Positions 31,646-42,802 are shown, counted from the stretch's first letter. The stretch: 64,000 bases of DNA from Rhabdophis nuchalis (GCA_039707465.1 CM077653.1:5510184-5574183), one strand, 5' to 3'. The notes: generated from the sequence alone by a model not told the origin. Made by a program: numbers and translations.

Positions 31646-32160
31646 AAGAGCTCTAATAAGCACAAAGAATAACATCCCGACAAAATCATTTAAATCCAGA
31701 GAACTAGGATTTAATCACTCATAATCTGACCAACAAAGGGAGAACCTAGTGATGATAGATTAAATGTGGCTCTACTTGTATTATCATGTGATTTTTTTTG
31801 GCTTTGCATCTTAATTCAGCAGTCACCATTCTCGTCCAATCCATACCATCCATCCTGGAAAGACAACCATAGCTAGCTACGCAATAAAGGATTATGAAGC
31901 CTATTACCAGAAGAGGATAATGAGAAGAAGAGGAGGACAAAGGCATGCTCCCATTTTTGATCCTTTCACAAGGTCAAGGGACAGGATGGAATCATCCCCA
32001 GAAGATTGAGGCTGAGGCTTCAACTTCAAAGGGATAGTGAGACAATGCCTCCTAAGCATTTCCTTCCTGGTGGAGGATTTGGAACAGTGGTAGTTGCTCT
32101 TGCAATTTCTAAGCTGGTTCATTTATTCATCTTCATAGAGGGTCTGATGACTTCCTATTT
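31646..32160. other. unassigned stretch
   Basis: No gene or repeat recognised. Confidence 0.3.
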
Positions 32161-33300
32161 TGAATAGAGGGATGGAATCAAGATCATGTGAAGTGTTAAT
32201 ACCACTTTATAAGGCCTTGGTAAGGCCACACTTGGAATACGGCATTCAGTTTTGGTCACCACGATGTAGAAAAGATGTGGAGACTCTAGAAAGAGTGCAG
32301 AGAAGAGCAACAATGAGGATTAGCGGACTGGAGACTAAAACATATGAAGGACAGTTGCAGGAACTGGGTAGGTCTAGTTTAATGAAAAGAAGGACCAGGG
32401 GACACCTGATAGCAGTCTTCCGATATCTCAGGAGTTGCCACAAAGAAGAGGGAGTCAAGCTATTCTCCAAAGCACCTGAGGGCAGGACAAGAAGCAACAG
32501 GTGGAAACTAATCAAGGAGAGAAGCAACTTAGAACTGAGGAGAAATTTCCTGACAGTTAGAACAAGGAATCAGTGCAACAGAAGTTGCCTCCAGAAGTTG
32601 TGAATGCCGCAACCCTGGAAGTCTTTAAGAAGATGTTTATTTATTTATTTATTTATTTATTGATTGATTGGACTTCTAGACCGCCCCCTCTCCCCGAAGG
32701 GACTCGGGGCGGTGTACAGGTACAAATTAAAACCATACAATCAACATACATATAACTAAAATCGAATTAAATAAACCCCTGTACAAATTTATAAACATTA
32801 AAAACTTAACCTTAAAACCAAATCACAAAATTTAAAAATACAAACTGAGGTGGGAAAGCTGGAATTAGGCCAGGCCAGCTAGATGAAACAAGTGGGTTTT
32901 GAGTTTCTGGCGGAAGGAGCGGAGGTCCGTGGTCGTTCTAATGTCAGGGGGAAGGTCATTCCAGAGGGTCGGGCCCGCCACAGAGAAGGCCCTTTCCCTG
33001 GGCGTCGCCCGCTGGCACAGCCTAGTGGACAGCACCCGGAGAAGTCCCTCTCTGTGTGAGCGAATTGGCCGAAGGGATGTGTGGGGCAGGATACGATCCC
33101 GCAAATAACTAGGTCCTGTGCCATGGAGCGCTTTGAAGGTGATAATCAACACCTTGAAATGCACCCGAAAAGCCACAGGCTTTTCTGGCTGGATAGCCAT
33201 TTGTCTGAAAAGGTATAGGGCTTCCTGTTTAGGCAGGGGGTTGGACTAGAAGACCTCCAAGGTCCCTTCCAACTCTGCTATTGCATTGTATTGTTTTGTA
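32161..33300 (+). mobile_element. CR1/L3 LINE split by an L2
   Basis: The left part, 32161-32636, is the CR1 ORF end ([20 protein letters not shown] ...). The right part, 33185-33300, resumes GGCTGGATAGCCATTTGTCT and gives the 3' UTR and TATTG tail. Confidence 0.95.
32637..33184 (-). mobile_element. L2 LINE 3' end nested in CR1
   Basis: The minus-strand frame 32865-33200 encodes VAFRVHFKVLIITFKALHGT ... LKTHLFHLAGLA. The tail CACCGCCCCGAGTCCC ends in (AAAT)n at 32637-32660. Confidence 0.95.
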
Positions 33301-33584
33301 ACATTCAAGAAGGAAACAAACAGTTGGGTATTTGCTTTAGTGGCATGTTTTGCAGAGACTGTGATGGGAAAAGGAGGGCTTGGCCTTTTGTTACATTCCA
33401 AGAATAGGACCATAACTTTAAAAAAAAGTAAAATCAACACATTTGCTCCACGTCTTTTGCCAATATTTAACTTTGCTTTCAAAACGCTGTTTGCAGAATG
33501 CTACGGGTTCATTAACCATTCATCACAGCCCAACTTAGAACTTGAATCCACCAAAATAAACATTCTTCTTGAAAGCAAAAGATA
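33301..33584. other. unassigned; 99-codon + frame
   Basis: A + frame runs 33286-33585 (… VMGKGGLGLLLHSKNRTITL …) without splice sites or recognised homology. It starts in the CR1 tail, so it is probably chance. Confidence 0.25.
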
Positions 33585-33587
33585 GCT

Positions 33588-33924
33588 TAGGGACTAAGAT
33601 GCTGACCCTGTTGATCAGAAAAGGTCAGCAGTTCGGCGGCTTGAATCTCTAGCGCCGCATAATGGAGTGAGCTCCCGTTACTTGTCCCAGCTTCTGCCAA
33701 CCTAGTTTGAAAGCAGGTAAATATGCAAGTAGAAAAAGAGGGGCCACCTTTGGTGGGAAGGTAACAGCGTTCCGTGCACCTTCGGTATTTAGTCATGCTG
33801 GCCACATGACCATGGAGACGTCTTCAGACAGTGCTAGCTCTTCAGCTTTGAAACGGAGATGAGCACCTCCCTCTAGGGTCGGGAACGACTAGCACATATG
33901 TGTGAGGAGAATCATTATCTTTAA
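33588..33924 (+). mobile_element. Sauria SINE, nearly full length
   Basis: From GGGACTAAGATGCTGACCCT, with a mutated head, through CGGAGATGAGCACC to the Bov-B-like terminus GGGAACGACTAGCACATATG and TGTGAGGAGAA. Confidence 0.95.
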
Positions 33925-33952
33925 AGGGTGTTGGGAGCCAACCCCTTAGATC

Positions 33953-34320
33953 AGGGGTGTCAAACTCAAGGCCTGGGGTCCCAAGATCTGGCTCAGAGGG
34001 TGCTTAAATCTGGCCCATGGGGCCGCCCTGGAAACAGCAAAGGACCGGTCTGCAGTGCCTCGTCCAGCAAAAAGAGAGCTTGGGAGGGCTGCGTGCAGCC
34101 TTCCTGAACTTCATTTTTTTCTGGCAGAAGATTGCAGGAGGCCGTCCCAGCCAAAAACGGAGTTCAGGAATCCATTTTCGCTGGCAAAGTCCTCGGGCTG
34201 CCACAGGCACCCCTGACATGAGTGACATTGAGCTGGCCATGCCCAGTCTGGCAACGCCCACCCTAGCCCCTCAAAGGTCAAACACAACCCTCAATAAAAT
34301 TGATTGGGTTGATTTGCACT
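33953..34320 (+). mobile_element. hAT-like element family B
   Basis: Starts CAGGGGTGTCAAACTCAAGG and has GGCAGAAGATTGCAGGAGGC, GTTCAGGAATCCATTTTCGC and TGAGCTGGCCATGCCC. The right terminus is unclear. Confidence 0.7.
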
Positions 34321-34359
34321 TAGTGAACTGATTACAAATTACAGATTAATTGTAATCAA

Positions 34360-34575
34360 GGGGGGGGGAAGGACCTTGTAGGTCATCTAGTCCAACCCCC
34401 CTGGCCAAGCAGGAGACCTTACACCATTTCTGACAGATGGCAGTCCAGTCTCTTCTTGAAAGCCTCCAGGGATGAAGTCCCACAACTTCTGAAGGCAACT
34501 TCTGTACCATGGTTTGATTGCTCTCACTGTCAGGAAATTCCTGCTTATTTTCAGGTTGAATCTCTCCTTGTTCAG
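34360..34575 (-). mobile_element. CR1/L3 LINE 3' end
   Basis: GGACCTTGTAGGTCATCTAG and GACAGATGGCAGTCCAGTCT on the minus-sense CR1. Confidence 0.9.
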
Positions 34576-34699
34576 GCTTTATACTAATGGCAAATTCTGC
34601 CTTGTATTTTGTCTGTTGCACCTGCCCAAGGCTATTGCAATCAAACTATTGATCTTCAGCTCACCTGTTTCTCACCTGTTGGGAAGTCCTGGTTTAGCA

Positions 34700-34815
34700 G
34701 TTCCAGCATGAAGTCATCAGCTTTTATATGGTGTTTTTATATCTTTGTGAGCTGCCTTGAGTCGGCGTGCGTGAGTAGGCAGCAATATAAAATTTCTAAA
34801 TAAATACATAAATAT
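34700..34815 (+). mobile_element. L2-like tail of another subfamily
   Basis: TTGTGAGCTGCCTTGAGTCG ... GGCAGCAATATAAAATTTCT and a short AAAT end. Confidence 0.5.
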
Positions 34816-35124
34816 ACAGTATATATTTGCTGACACTTTCTTCACAAACAAGTGATAAGTAGTCCTGAATCATATACACAGTCTATTACTCAAACAGTTG
34901 CCTCACAGTTGCTCAACTCACGATTCTCTTCTCCCTGATCAATAACCGACATGCAGAACAGCCATCATTCAAGGATCAGCATCTAACAGTGATTCTGGCT
35001 TCCTCTTATGGCGGATTGAGGAAATGGCAGCCAATCACATCTCACTGTAGCAGTTAAAGTTACAGCTACCATATTCCAATCATGGCTTATATATATTGCC
35101 AACCCAACACTAGGATTACATTCC
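34816..35124. other. unassigned stretch
   Basis: No gene recognised. Confidence 0.3.
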
Positions 35125-35335
35125 TAACACCCGCCAAGCTCCATTTTCGCTGTCAGAGGGTTGCAGGAAGCCGTTGCAGCCAAAAATGGAGCCCGGGAGT
35201 TTATTTTCGCTGGCAGAGTGCTTGGGCCACCACAGGAACTCCTGACGTCAAGCTGGCCATGCCCCTGTCCCCCCAAAGTCAAACACAACCCTGATGCAGC
35301 CCTCAATGAAATCAAGGTTGACACTACACCACTCT
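35125..35335 (+). mobile_element. hAT-like element family B, partial
   Basis: CCAAGCTCCATTTTCGCTGT ... GCCAAAAATGGAGCCCGGGA ... AAGCTGGCCATGCCC. It parallels 34080-34310. Confidence 0.65.
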
Positions 35336-35504
35336 AGACAAGAGGCTGTTCAAGTTCTTCGTTGGAGCACCCACAACATCTGAAAGGAAGGCATTCGACT
35401 GGTTAATTGTTCTCACCGTTAGGAAATTCCTCCTTAGTTCTACATTGATTAATTACGGTACGTCTCTCCTTGATTAATTCTGGACTGATTTTCTCCTTGA
35501 TTAT
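35336..35504 (-). mobile_element. CR1 fragment
   Basis: TTAATTGTTCTCACCGTTAG and AAATTCCTCCTTAGTTCTAC are CR1 minus sense. Confidence 0.7.
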
Positions 35505-35660
35505 AAAAGCATGCTGATTGCTAAGTGCCTGAAATGTGTTCACATGACCATGGGGATGCTGCCAGCATCATAAGTCTGAGGACCGGTCCTACATCACTTT
35601 TGCTTCAGCGCTGTTGCAAACAGTCGCTAAACGAATGACTGTAAGTCAAGGGCAAGCTGC
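35505..35660 (+). mobile_element. TIR element family A, right part
   Basis: CACATGACCATGGGGATGCT ... ACGAATGACTGTAAGTCAAG. Confidence 0.65.
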
Positions 35661-35745
35661 AGTTGGTTTGGTAATGTGATGTAGCAATGTGGAAAATGAA
35701 ATTGAGCAAAGGATGAGTTTGGCTGCATTAACATTGGGTGAGTGG

Positions 35746-35894
35746 CAGTGGTGGGTTTCTGCAGGCTCGCACCTACTCGCGAGAGCCGGTTGGTGAAATT
35801 TAGAGAACCGGTGAGAGGGGGTTCCACCGGCGTACCTGGAAGTAAATCTGGCCCGCTGCTGCCGGTGACCCAACGGGAAGGAAAGGAAAGGAAA

Positions 35895-35952
<58 letters not shown>

Positions 35953-36130
35953 GAATTTATCATCACAATTGAGTCCAAAATTTTGGTTGCTAAGCAAGAG
36001 CGTTGTTAAATGAGTTTCACCACATTTTAAAAGGTGGCCACTCCCACCCTGTCACATGACTACCAAGCCACGCCCACAAAATAGGCCACACCTACAGAGT
36101 AGGTTCTAAAAAATTTGAAACCCACCACTG
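35746..36130 (+). mobile_element. hAT-like element family C with 7/8 target duplication
   Basis: CAGTGGTGGGTTTCTGCAGG to TTTGAAACCCACCACTG. Flanks GTGAGTGG and GTGAGCGG. An (AAAG)n tract has grown inside it at about 35880-35951. Confidence 0.9.
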
Positions 36131-36539
36131 GTGAGCGGGCTGGGAGAAGCAACTTCGGTTCCAAAAAGGCAGCCAAAATGCAAATTTTAACTCGGCAAGA
36201 CGCGGCATGCCATTTTCAGATATCTAACTGAGGAGCCTTTCTGACTTTGTAGCGGTTTTTTTCCTCTCGGTTTGCTTCTAATAAAGTACCCAGACTGGTT
36301 TTGAGCAGCGAAGGAGTATAATTAAAATAAATCACCTTAGAATTGCCATCAGGAAGAAAGGAGGTGAAAGGTTACGAGGAACTTGATTAGTCATTGCCTT
36401 GCTGAATGAAGTTGCAAAGGTAAAGAGAAACTTAGCAAAGCTGCATTCAGGGAAAAGAAAATCTAATACATTTAAAAAATATATATATATCCCTCATTTT
36501 TATTAAAACTTTTAAACCGAAAGACGAACGGGTAACACA
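36131..36539. other. unassigned stretch
   Basis: No gene recognised. Confidence 0.3.
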
Positions 36540-36925
36540 ACCTAATAGAAAACAAGGGCCTTCTCCGGGTGCCGGCGGCCGGGCAATGTCGGTTGGCGAC
36601 ACCCAGGGGAAGGGCCCTCTCTGTGGCGGGCCCAGCCCTCTGGAACGACCTGCCCCCTGAACTCCGTACCAACACAGACCTCCGCCTCTTCCGCCGGCAT
36701 CTGAAAACGCATTTATTCCAACAAGCCGGCCTAGGATAAACACCCGATCTGCACTTTTTAGTTATACATTTTAATTAGAGAATTTTAAAATGTTTTAGCA
36801 GGGGGTAATTTAATTTAATTGGGTTTTAATAATTTTGGTTTATTTATGTAGGTTGTGTTTTTTAATTCGCCTGTGCGCCGCCCTGGGTCCTTTTGTAGGA
36901 GAAGGGCGGGGTATAAATTTAAGAA
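36540..36925 (+). mobile_element. L2 LINE 3' end
   Basis: GGCCTTCTCCGGGTGCCGGC, GGCGGGCCCAGCCCTCTGGA, then the GCCGCCCTGGGTCC tail. A-rich simple sequence follows to about 37020. Confidence 0.95.
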
Positions 36926-37029
36926 AAATAAAAAAAAATTAATGAAAATAAAAATAAAATAAAATAAAAATAAAAATAAAAAAGACAACGAAAAGAAAAA
37001 AAATAAAGAATATGAGGAAACAAAAAAAA

Positions 37030-37372
37030 TTTAAGTACGATCACCGACCTGCGCCTCTTCCGTCAGGCTCTGAAAACGCACTTATTCTGTACAGCCGGCC
37101 TGGTTCAGTAGCTTTTAATTGGTTAGATTTTAGATTTTATTCAATTTGTATCCCGCCCTTCTCCAGAAGGACCCAGGGCGGCAATATTTTAAATTGGTTT
37201 TATTCAACTTGAATTTTTAGAACGGGCCCTAATTTAATTTAATATTATTTTAAAGTGTGTTATTTATTGATGTTCTTATATGTTTTTATTGATGCCTGTT
37301 CACCGCCCCGAGTCCTGCAAGGGAGAAGGGCGGTATACAAATTTAATAAACCGTAAACCGTAAACCGTAAGG
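37030..37372 (+). mobile_element. L2 LINE 3' end with inverted tail piece
   Basis: GATCACCGACCTGCGCCTCT ... ACCGCCCCGAGTCC. At 37138-37185 a reversed L2 tail (TCCCGCCCTTCTCCAGAAGG) interrupts it. The end carries four AAACCGT-type units at 37347-37370. Confidence 0.85.
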
Positions 37373-37379
37373 GAAGTGT

Positions 37380-38062
37380 TTAAAAAAAATTAATGGAGGT
37401 GCAAATATAAATGCAAATATATTTCAACCTCTCTCTCAAGTTACAATCCCATTGTTTTTCTTTCTAGAATCTATCCTGTCTAATCAAAACCAAATTTTCG
37501 TGCAAAAAACTTCCACGCAGCAATAAATAAATGAATGTCTTTTATCAACACAGAAAAGTTAATTTAGTCACTTCAGCAAAATCTGCCCACTTCAGCAACT
37601 GTTCTTCCATTGTGGGTAGTGTTAAATCTTTCCATACAGTCAAATCACAGCTGTGATCATATATTAAAATAATCTTGCATGGTTTCCCCCCCTCCCCCCC
37701 CTAGCTGTTTATCCCTTAATCCTAAAAGGAGAAGCTCGAAATAAAGGGGGGAAAGTGAATATTATCTTTCAGGTCTTCTGTATCAATGTTCTTGGATCCA
37801 TTTTTTTAAAAGCTTTTAAAACTTTTTAAAATGGTCAGAGGCCTTCTCTGCATCCAAGAATACCAATGCAGCTTGTTTTTCATCGTACTGCTCCAAGTAT
37901 TCCAGAATATTCAAAACATCCGCTAATATGATTGCCTAGTTGTCTTTTAGGGAGAAAACTCACACTGATTTTCACGCATAAAAACCTGCAAATTACTTGC
38001 AACTTTTCAGCCAAAATTATAGTAGACAACGGATAATCATCATTTGGTAAAGATACAGGATC
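37380..38062 (-). mobile_element. L1 ORF2 reverse-transcriptase fragment
   Basis: The minus-strand frame 37880-38086 reads PVSLPNDDYPLSTIILAEKL and SFLPKRQLGN. Further on, ALVFLDAEKASD matches the L1 RT domain (…FLDAEKAFD…). Decayed, with frameshifts. Confidence 0.75.
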
Positions 38063-38384
38063 AAGGTAAAGGTTTCCCTTGCACATACGTACTAGTTGTT
38101 CCTGACTCTAGGGGGCGGTGCTCATCTCCGTTTCAAAGCCGAAGAGCCAGCACTGTCTGAAGACGTCTCCATGGTCATGTGGCTGGCATGACTCAACGCC
38201 GAAAGTGCACGGAACGCTGTTCCCTTCCCACCAAAGGTGGTCCCTATTTTTCTACTTGCATTTCTTACGTGCTTTCGAACTGCTAGGTTGGCAGAAGCTG
38301 GGACAAGTAACGGGAGCTCACTCCATTACGCAGCGTTAGGGATTCGAACCACCAAACTGCTGACCTTTCTGATCGACAAGTCTG
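38063..38384 (-). mobile_element. Sauria SINE, head truncated
   Basis: Starts in the 3' terminal AAGGTTTCCCTTGCACATAC and GTTCCTGACTCTAGGGGGCG. It ends in the B-box region (GGGATTCGAACCACC) and TTTCTGATCGACAAG; the A box is lost. Confidence 0.95.
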
Positions 38385-39125
38385 AAGTCACTTGTGTGAG
38401 GGATGCCTGTGGTGACCCAAGTGCTCTGCCAGCAAAAGCAGGTTCCTGAGCTCCATTTTTGGTTGTGATGGCCTCCTGCAACCCCCGGCCAGTGAAAATG
38501 GAACTTGGGGGGGGGGGGGGAGCACATATGTTGAGACTCTAGAAAGAGTGGAGAGAAGAGCAACCAGGATGATTATGGTACTGGAGGCTAAAACATAGGA
38601 TGAACAATTGCAGGAACTGGGCATGGTTAGTCTAGTGAAGAGAAGGACCAGGGGGACAGGATAGCAGTCTTCCGATATTTGAAGGGCTGCTCCATAGAGG
38701 AGGGGGTCAACATATCCTCCAAAGCACCCGAAGGCCAGACAAGGAATCATGGATGGAAACCGATCAAGGAGAGAGTCAACCTGAAAAAAAAAGGAGAAAT
38801 TTTCTGACAGTGTGAACAATCAACAGAAGTTGCCTTCAGAAGTTGTGGGAGCTTCATCACCTGAGACTTTGAAGAAGAGACGGGACTGCCATTTGTCAGA
38901 AATGGTGTCGGGTCTCCTGCTTGGGCATGGGGTTGGACTAGATGACCTACAAGGTCCCTTCCAACTCTGTTAATCTGTCTGCAGGTGGCCTTCATGAGCT
39001 CCATCTTTGCTGGCAGGAGCACTGCAGGCTGCTCCTTCGCTGTTTCCAGGAAGGCCCCACTGGCCAGATGTAAGCACCCTGCAGGCCAGATCCAGCCCTC
39101 TGTCTTGAGTTTGACGCCCCTGCCT
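38385..39125 (-). mobile_element. hAT-like element family B split by CR1
   Basis: The right arm near 38440-38520 (CTGAGCTCCATTTTTGGTTG) and the left arm 38985-39125, ending GAGTTTGACGCCCCTG, bracket a CR1 at 38525-38981. Confidence 0.7.
38525..38981 (+). mobile_element. CR1/L3 LINE 3' end nested in family B
   Basis: From TATGTTGAGACTCTAGAAAG to GGGGTTGGACTAGATGACCT and AACTCTGTTAATCTGTCTG. Confidence 0.95.
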
Positions 39126-39415
39126 TGACGCTTATTGTAGGGTTTAACCTCCAGACCTCCGGATCATGTTTGTGGCTCTTCTCTGCACCAAATTCTGCTA
39201 TTCCCCATTACTATTCGCTTCAGAGGAAAGCAGTGTCATGCTTCTGCTTCGCAACCATTCAGTATCAGCTGCCCTGAACTCTACGGGGGGCTGGGTGGGA
39301 GGGGAGATACTTCAAGGGAAACTAAACTTAACTGTATCTCACTGAGATGAGCTTCAATGCCGACCAGCGAGAACGGAAAGCAGCGGCACACCAAACCAGA
39401 CGTGTCCGTTCTGAA
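39126..39415. other. unassigned stretch
   Basis: No gene recognised. Confidence 0.3.
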
Positions 39416-39585
39416 AACGTCTTGTTTGACATTGATTGAACATTAACTTTATCACGGGCCTAATTATTTAATATGTTTTTAAATTGTTTTAACTTTTGTA
39501 TATCTGCGTTTTATTTTGGCTGTACACCGCCCTGAGTCCTTCGGGAGTAAGGCAGTATAAAAATATAAATAAACTAAACTAAATG
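39416..39585 (+). mobile_element. L2 LINE 3' tail
   Basis: GGCTGTACACCGCCCTGAGT, then AGTAAGGCAGTATAAAAATA and an (AACTA)n end. Confidence 0.85.
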
Positions 39586-39937
39586 AAGCATGGGTGCTCA
39601 GGGGCGGGAGGCAACGAAGAAAGGGAAAAAGTTAGACGTGGGGATTTTGGCGTGCGACTTTCAGTTCCGGCTATGCATTATTGTTATTGTAATTCAATTG
39701 ACTCCTAGTAAGCGATGCCTTTCTCAATAAATATAGTTAAGGATCATTCTTATTTACAGGTGCAAGCTGAGGCAGATCTGACAAATGGAATTCTACACCG
39801 ATCTTGCGCTAGCCAGTCCTGACCGATGGTGGCTAATTTCCAAACGAAGGCCACCAAATGTAGCTCCCTGTTCTATCTTTTGAAGCATGAGGAAACACAC
39901 CGGGTCTTGGGCACTTTGATTGACAGCTGTTGCACAA
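39586..39937. other. unassigned stretch
   Basis: No gene recognised. Confidence 0.3.
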
Positions 39938-39941
39938 CTAC

Positions 39942-40039
39942 AGTATGAAGCAGCCTTCTGGATCTCCCAGCTCCCGTGCGGTGAGCTGGTGTTCTGGATT
40001 CATGGAATCCACCAAGGTCAGGTTACGACAACAGCCTGC
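39942..40039 (-). CDS. weak candidate exon, unknown protein
   Basis: On the minus strand TTATTTTTCCATCACAG is a strong acceptor. Only the phase-0 frame is open, reading AGCCRNLTLVDSMNPEHQ, then TARELGDPEGCFI. It includes an N-glycosylation-type NLT and several cysteines. The frame either uses a weak donor (ATACT|GTAGTT) or stops one codon later at TAG. Outside recognised repeats. Family unknown. Confidence 0.2.
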
Positions 40040-40194
40040 CTGTGATGGAAAAATAAATTGCCTCTGTCAAGTACCTTGATATATCAATTGGGTTCCTCCT
40101 CTGCCACCCTCTAATAGGGTTAGTCATCCACTGCCTAATTCATTAATTGAGGTACAGGCCCAGGCATCCACACATCCAGCATCCCAATAGGGTA

Positions 40195-40525
40195 CTGGCA
40201 GTCCTTGGCTTACGACCATTGAGGCCAACATTTCTCCTTGCTAAGCGAAACATTTGTTAACTTGAACGGCGCCCCATTTTATGACCGTTCTTGCCACTGT
40301 TGTTAAGCGAATCCCTCCAGTTGTTCAGTTGGCAGCTTGGTGGTTCATTGAATCTGACTTCCCTGTGGACTTTGCATGTCAGAAGGTCCCAAAAGGGGAT
40401 CACGTAACCCCGAAACAGAGCAACCGTCATAAATATGAGTTGGTGGCTAAACGTCTGAAGTTCTATCACATGACCATGGGAGTGTTCTAACAGTGGTAAG
40501 TGTGAAAAATGGTCATAAGTCCCTT
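40195..40525 (+). mobile_element. TIR element family A
   Basis: CTGGCAGTCCTTGGCTTACG ... GTGTGAAAAATGGTCATAAG. Confidence 0.75.
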
Positions 40526-40855
40526 CCAGGCCTAGAGTTCTATGTTCCATACATCAATACTGAAGTCAGCACTTAATTAATGGTTGACTAGAAGACCTCT
40601 ATGGTCCATTCTCGCCTTAGCATTCTATATTTTATACATCAATACTGAGGTCAGCATGCAACCTCACTTCTAAAGGACTCTCACTAGACCTTTGAACAGT
40701 CTTAGCTTCCGATGGCCCATGTGATGATTTATTTCTGGAATTTCCTTTGAGGTCACCTCATTTCATCTACAGTGATTTCCCAAAAAACAAAGGTTGGATG
40801 GTAGAGTTTGTCTAAGTTTGCAGACTTAGTTCTGCAGAGGAAAATAGAATAGAAG
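40526..40855 (+). mobile_element. CR1 3' tail pieces and unassigned DNA
   Basis: GGTTGACTAGAAGACCTCTA at 40583-40640 is a CR1 tail. The rest is unassigned. Confidence 0.45.
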
Positions 40856-40942
40856 GGAAGAGAAGGGAAGGGAATGCAGAGTAGAGTAGAGTACAATAGA
40901 AGATAATGCAGAATAGAATAGAATAGAATAGAATAGACCTGG
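40856..40942 (-). repeat. (GAATA)n / (GGGAA)n microsatellite at a CR1 tail
   Basis: Pentamer blocks directly next to the minus-strand CR1 3' end. Confidence 0.9.
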
Positions 40943-41340
40943 GAGGTCTTCTCGTCCAACCTTGGAGGTCTTCTAGTGGTGCAGGGTTTCCTACACCACT
41001 TCAGACAAATGATTAGCCAATCTCTTCTTAAAAAATTCCAATGTTGGACCACCTACAACATCTGGAGGCAAGTTTTCCCACTGATGAATTGTTCTCACTG
41101 TCAGGAAATTTCTCCTTAGTTCTAAGTTGCTTCTATCCTTGATTAGTTTCCACCTATTACTTCTTGTCCTGCCCTCAAGTGCTTTGGAGAATAGCTTGAC
41201 TCCCTCTTCTTTGGGGCAACCCATGAGATCTTGGAAGACTGCTATCATGTCTCCCCTGGTCCTTCTTTTCATCAAACTAGTCATACCCAGTTCCTGCAAC
41301 CGTTCTTCCTCTGTTTGAGCCTCCAGTCCCCTAATCATGT
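40943..41340 (-). mobile_element. CR1/L3 LINE 3' end
   Basis: The minus-strand frame 40991-41359 is open for 122 codons ([20 protein letters not shown] ... FFKKRLANHLSEVV), with the CR1 3' UTR at its end. Confidence 0.95.
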
Positions 41341-41884
41341 GGCAAATATGTGCAAGCATTTGCCACTTTTTTCCCTTCCAGCGCCGATCTATTATCTATC
41401 ACTTGAGCCCAAAAGGCATCTGCCAGCCAGTGACAAGTGCCCCCATCGTCTCTGACGTAGTCGGGGATCAGGGTAGCAATGACAGCCCAAGCAATACCAG
41501 GGAAGAAGAATTAAGGGAGAAGAAAAGGAATTTGCATCAGCATTTTTACGACTGCCATTATTTCCGTACGAGGGGGGGGACTTCCGCAGCTTTGGGAAAA
41601 CGCAACCTGTCAGGCAGGCCAGCTGTGATGAAAGAGGATCTTCCCCCGTATCTCTGCGGATGGGCTGCCCTGTGAACAGAAGATGTCATCTGTTTTTCAA
41701 AGGATGCTGACCCAAAGAAATAAGGGGGTGGAATAGGCCTGGGGCAGAGGTTGGGGAGCCAGGATTGTCTTGTGCCTCATGGCGTCACAGCACAAAAGTT
41801 GTAACTTGGATACTTTGGTGATGCAGGACACAAATGCATCATTTGGCTGGTGGATTTATGACGCACTGTTATCATTTTGACTGT
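41341..41884. other. unassigned; ORF on + after an acceptor
   Basis: CACTTTTTTCCCTTCCAG precedes an open + frame (41387-41675; RRSIIYHLSPKGIC ... LREKKRNLHQHF ...). No good donor ends it, so it is only noted. Confidence 0.25.
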
Positions 41885-41984
41885 GGGTGTACAGATATTT
41901 CTCGACTCACGACTATGGTTGGGAGCAGAATTTCCGTTGCTAAGCAAGGCGGCCTTGTAAGAGAGCTACACCTGTCTGAAAAGT

Positions 41985-42110
41985 GCTCCTCCCCCTCCCC
42001 CCCACAAGAAGCAACTGGATTTTCTGGTTTTTCTTTGAGGATCTTTTGCTTCTCATCTGAGAGGTTTCTTCAGCTCTTTTCCAATCAGAGCTACGCCTGA
42101 CTTTCCAACC
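41985..42110 (+). mobile_element. unassigned repeat inside family A
   Basis: AGCAACTGGATTTTCTGGTT, GGATCTTTTGCTTCTCATCT and GAGAGGTTTCTTCAGCTCTT resemble the repeat at 27040-27245. Confidence 0.4.
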
Positions 42111-42140
42111 TTTTTTTTTTAACATGGTTGTTAAATAAAT

Positions 42141-42612
42141 CACACTGTTTTACCCGAAAACTATAGTAAGGAAAATGTATATTTGATTATGCATGTTCTA
42201 ACAGCAGCTGGAATTGTATTTGCACAAAATTGCAAAGAGATTCCCCCACCGGAGAAGATGATTAGGACAATATTAGAATGTGCAGAAACGAACCGATTAA
42301 CATTAGCAATTAAAGAGAAAGAACAAACTGATTATTATGTTATATGGGAATTATTTTATCCATGGTTAGAGAATAAATGTAAGAATTAGAAGTAAAATTA
42401 GCTCTGTGAAAACACATTAATAGAGTTAATACAATTCATCGAGTTAAATAAAGCAAGAAGGGGTTTGTTATAGTATTAGATATTTAAAATATTGATTGCA
42501 AATTTGAACTGTTATTGCACAAAATATTTGTACCCCAGATGACACACTGTTTAATGGATGACGGATTGTTTATAGTATAATAAAATAAAATAAAAACTTT
42601 TAAAAAAGAGAA
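42141..42612 (+). mobile_element. L1 LINE, ORF2 C-terminus, nested
   Basis: The frame 42183-42389 encodes VLTAAGIVFAQNC ... YPWLENKCKN, matching 9372-9665. It ends in AAAATAAAATAAAAAC-type A-rich sequence. TTGTTAAATAAATCAC (left) and TTGTTAAGCGAATCAC (right) look like diverged target duplications. Confidence 0.8.
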
Positions 42613-42645
42613 TTGTTAAGCGAATCACCCCAGCATGGAGTTTGC

Positions 42646-42802
42646 TTGCTGGAAAAGCTGCTGTGACCTAGAGATAAAGCTCTCACCTCACAAGCAGGAG
42701 GTTGTGAGTGCGAACCTAGGTAGAGGCACATGTGGGGTCTCCTGCTTGGGCAGGGGATGGACTAGATGACCTGCAAGATCCCTTCCAACTCTGTTAATCT
42801 GT
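42646..42802 (+). mobile_element. tRNA-derived SINE with CR1 tail
   Basis: The head GCTGTGACCTAGAGATAAAG, CTCTCACCTCACAAGCAGGA, then GGTTGTGAGTGCGAACCTAG has tRNA-like A-box (TGACCTAGAG) and B-box (GTGCGAACC) matches. It is joined to GGGGTCTCCTGCTTGGGCAG and a CR1 3' UTR (GGACTAGATGACCTGCAAGA), ending in TTAATCTGTT. Confidence 0.7.

Noticed and set aside
41387..41675. + strand ORF after a strong acceptor
   Set aside because: No convincing donor, and the opposite strand is open as well.
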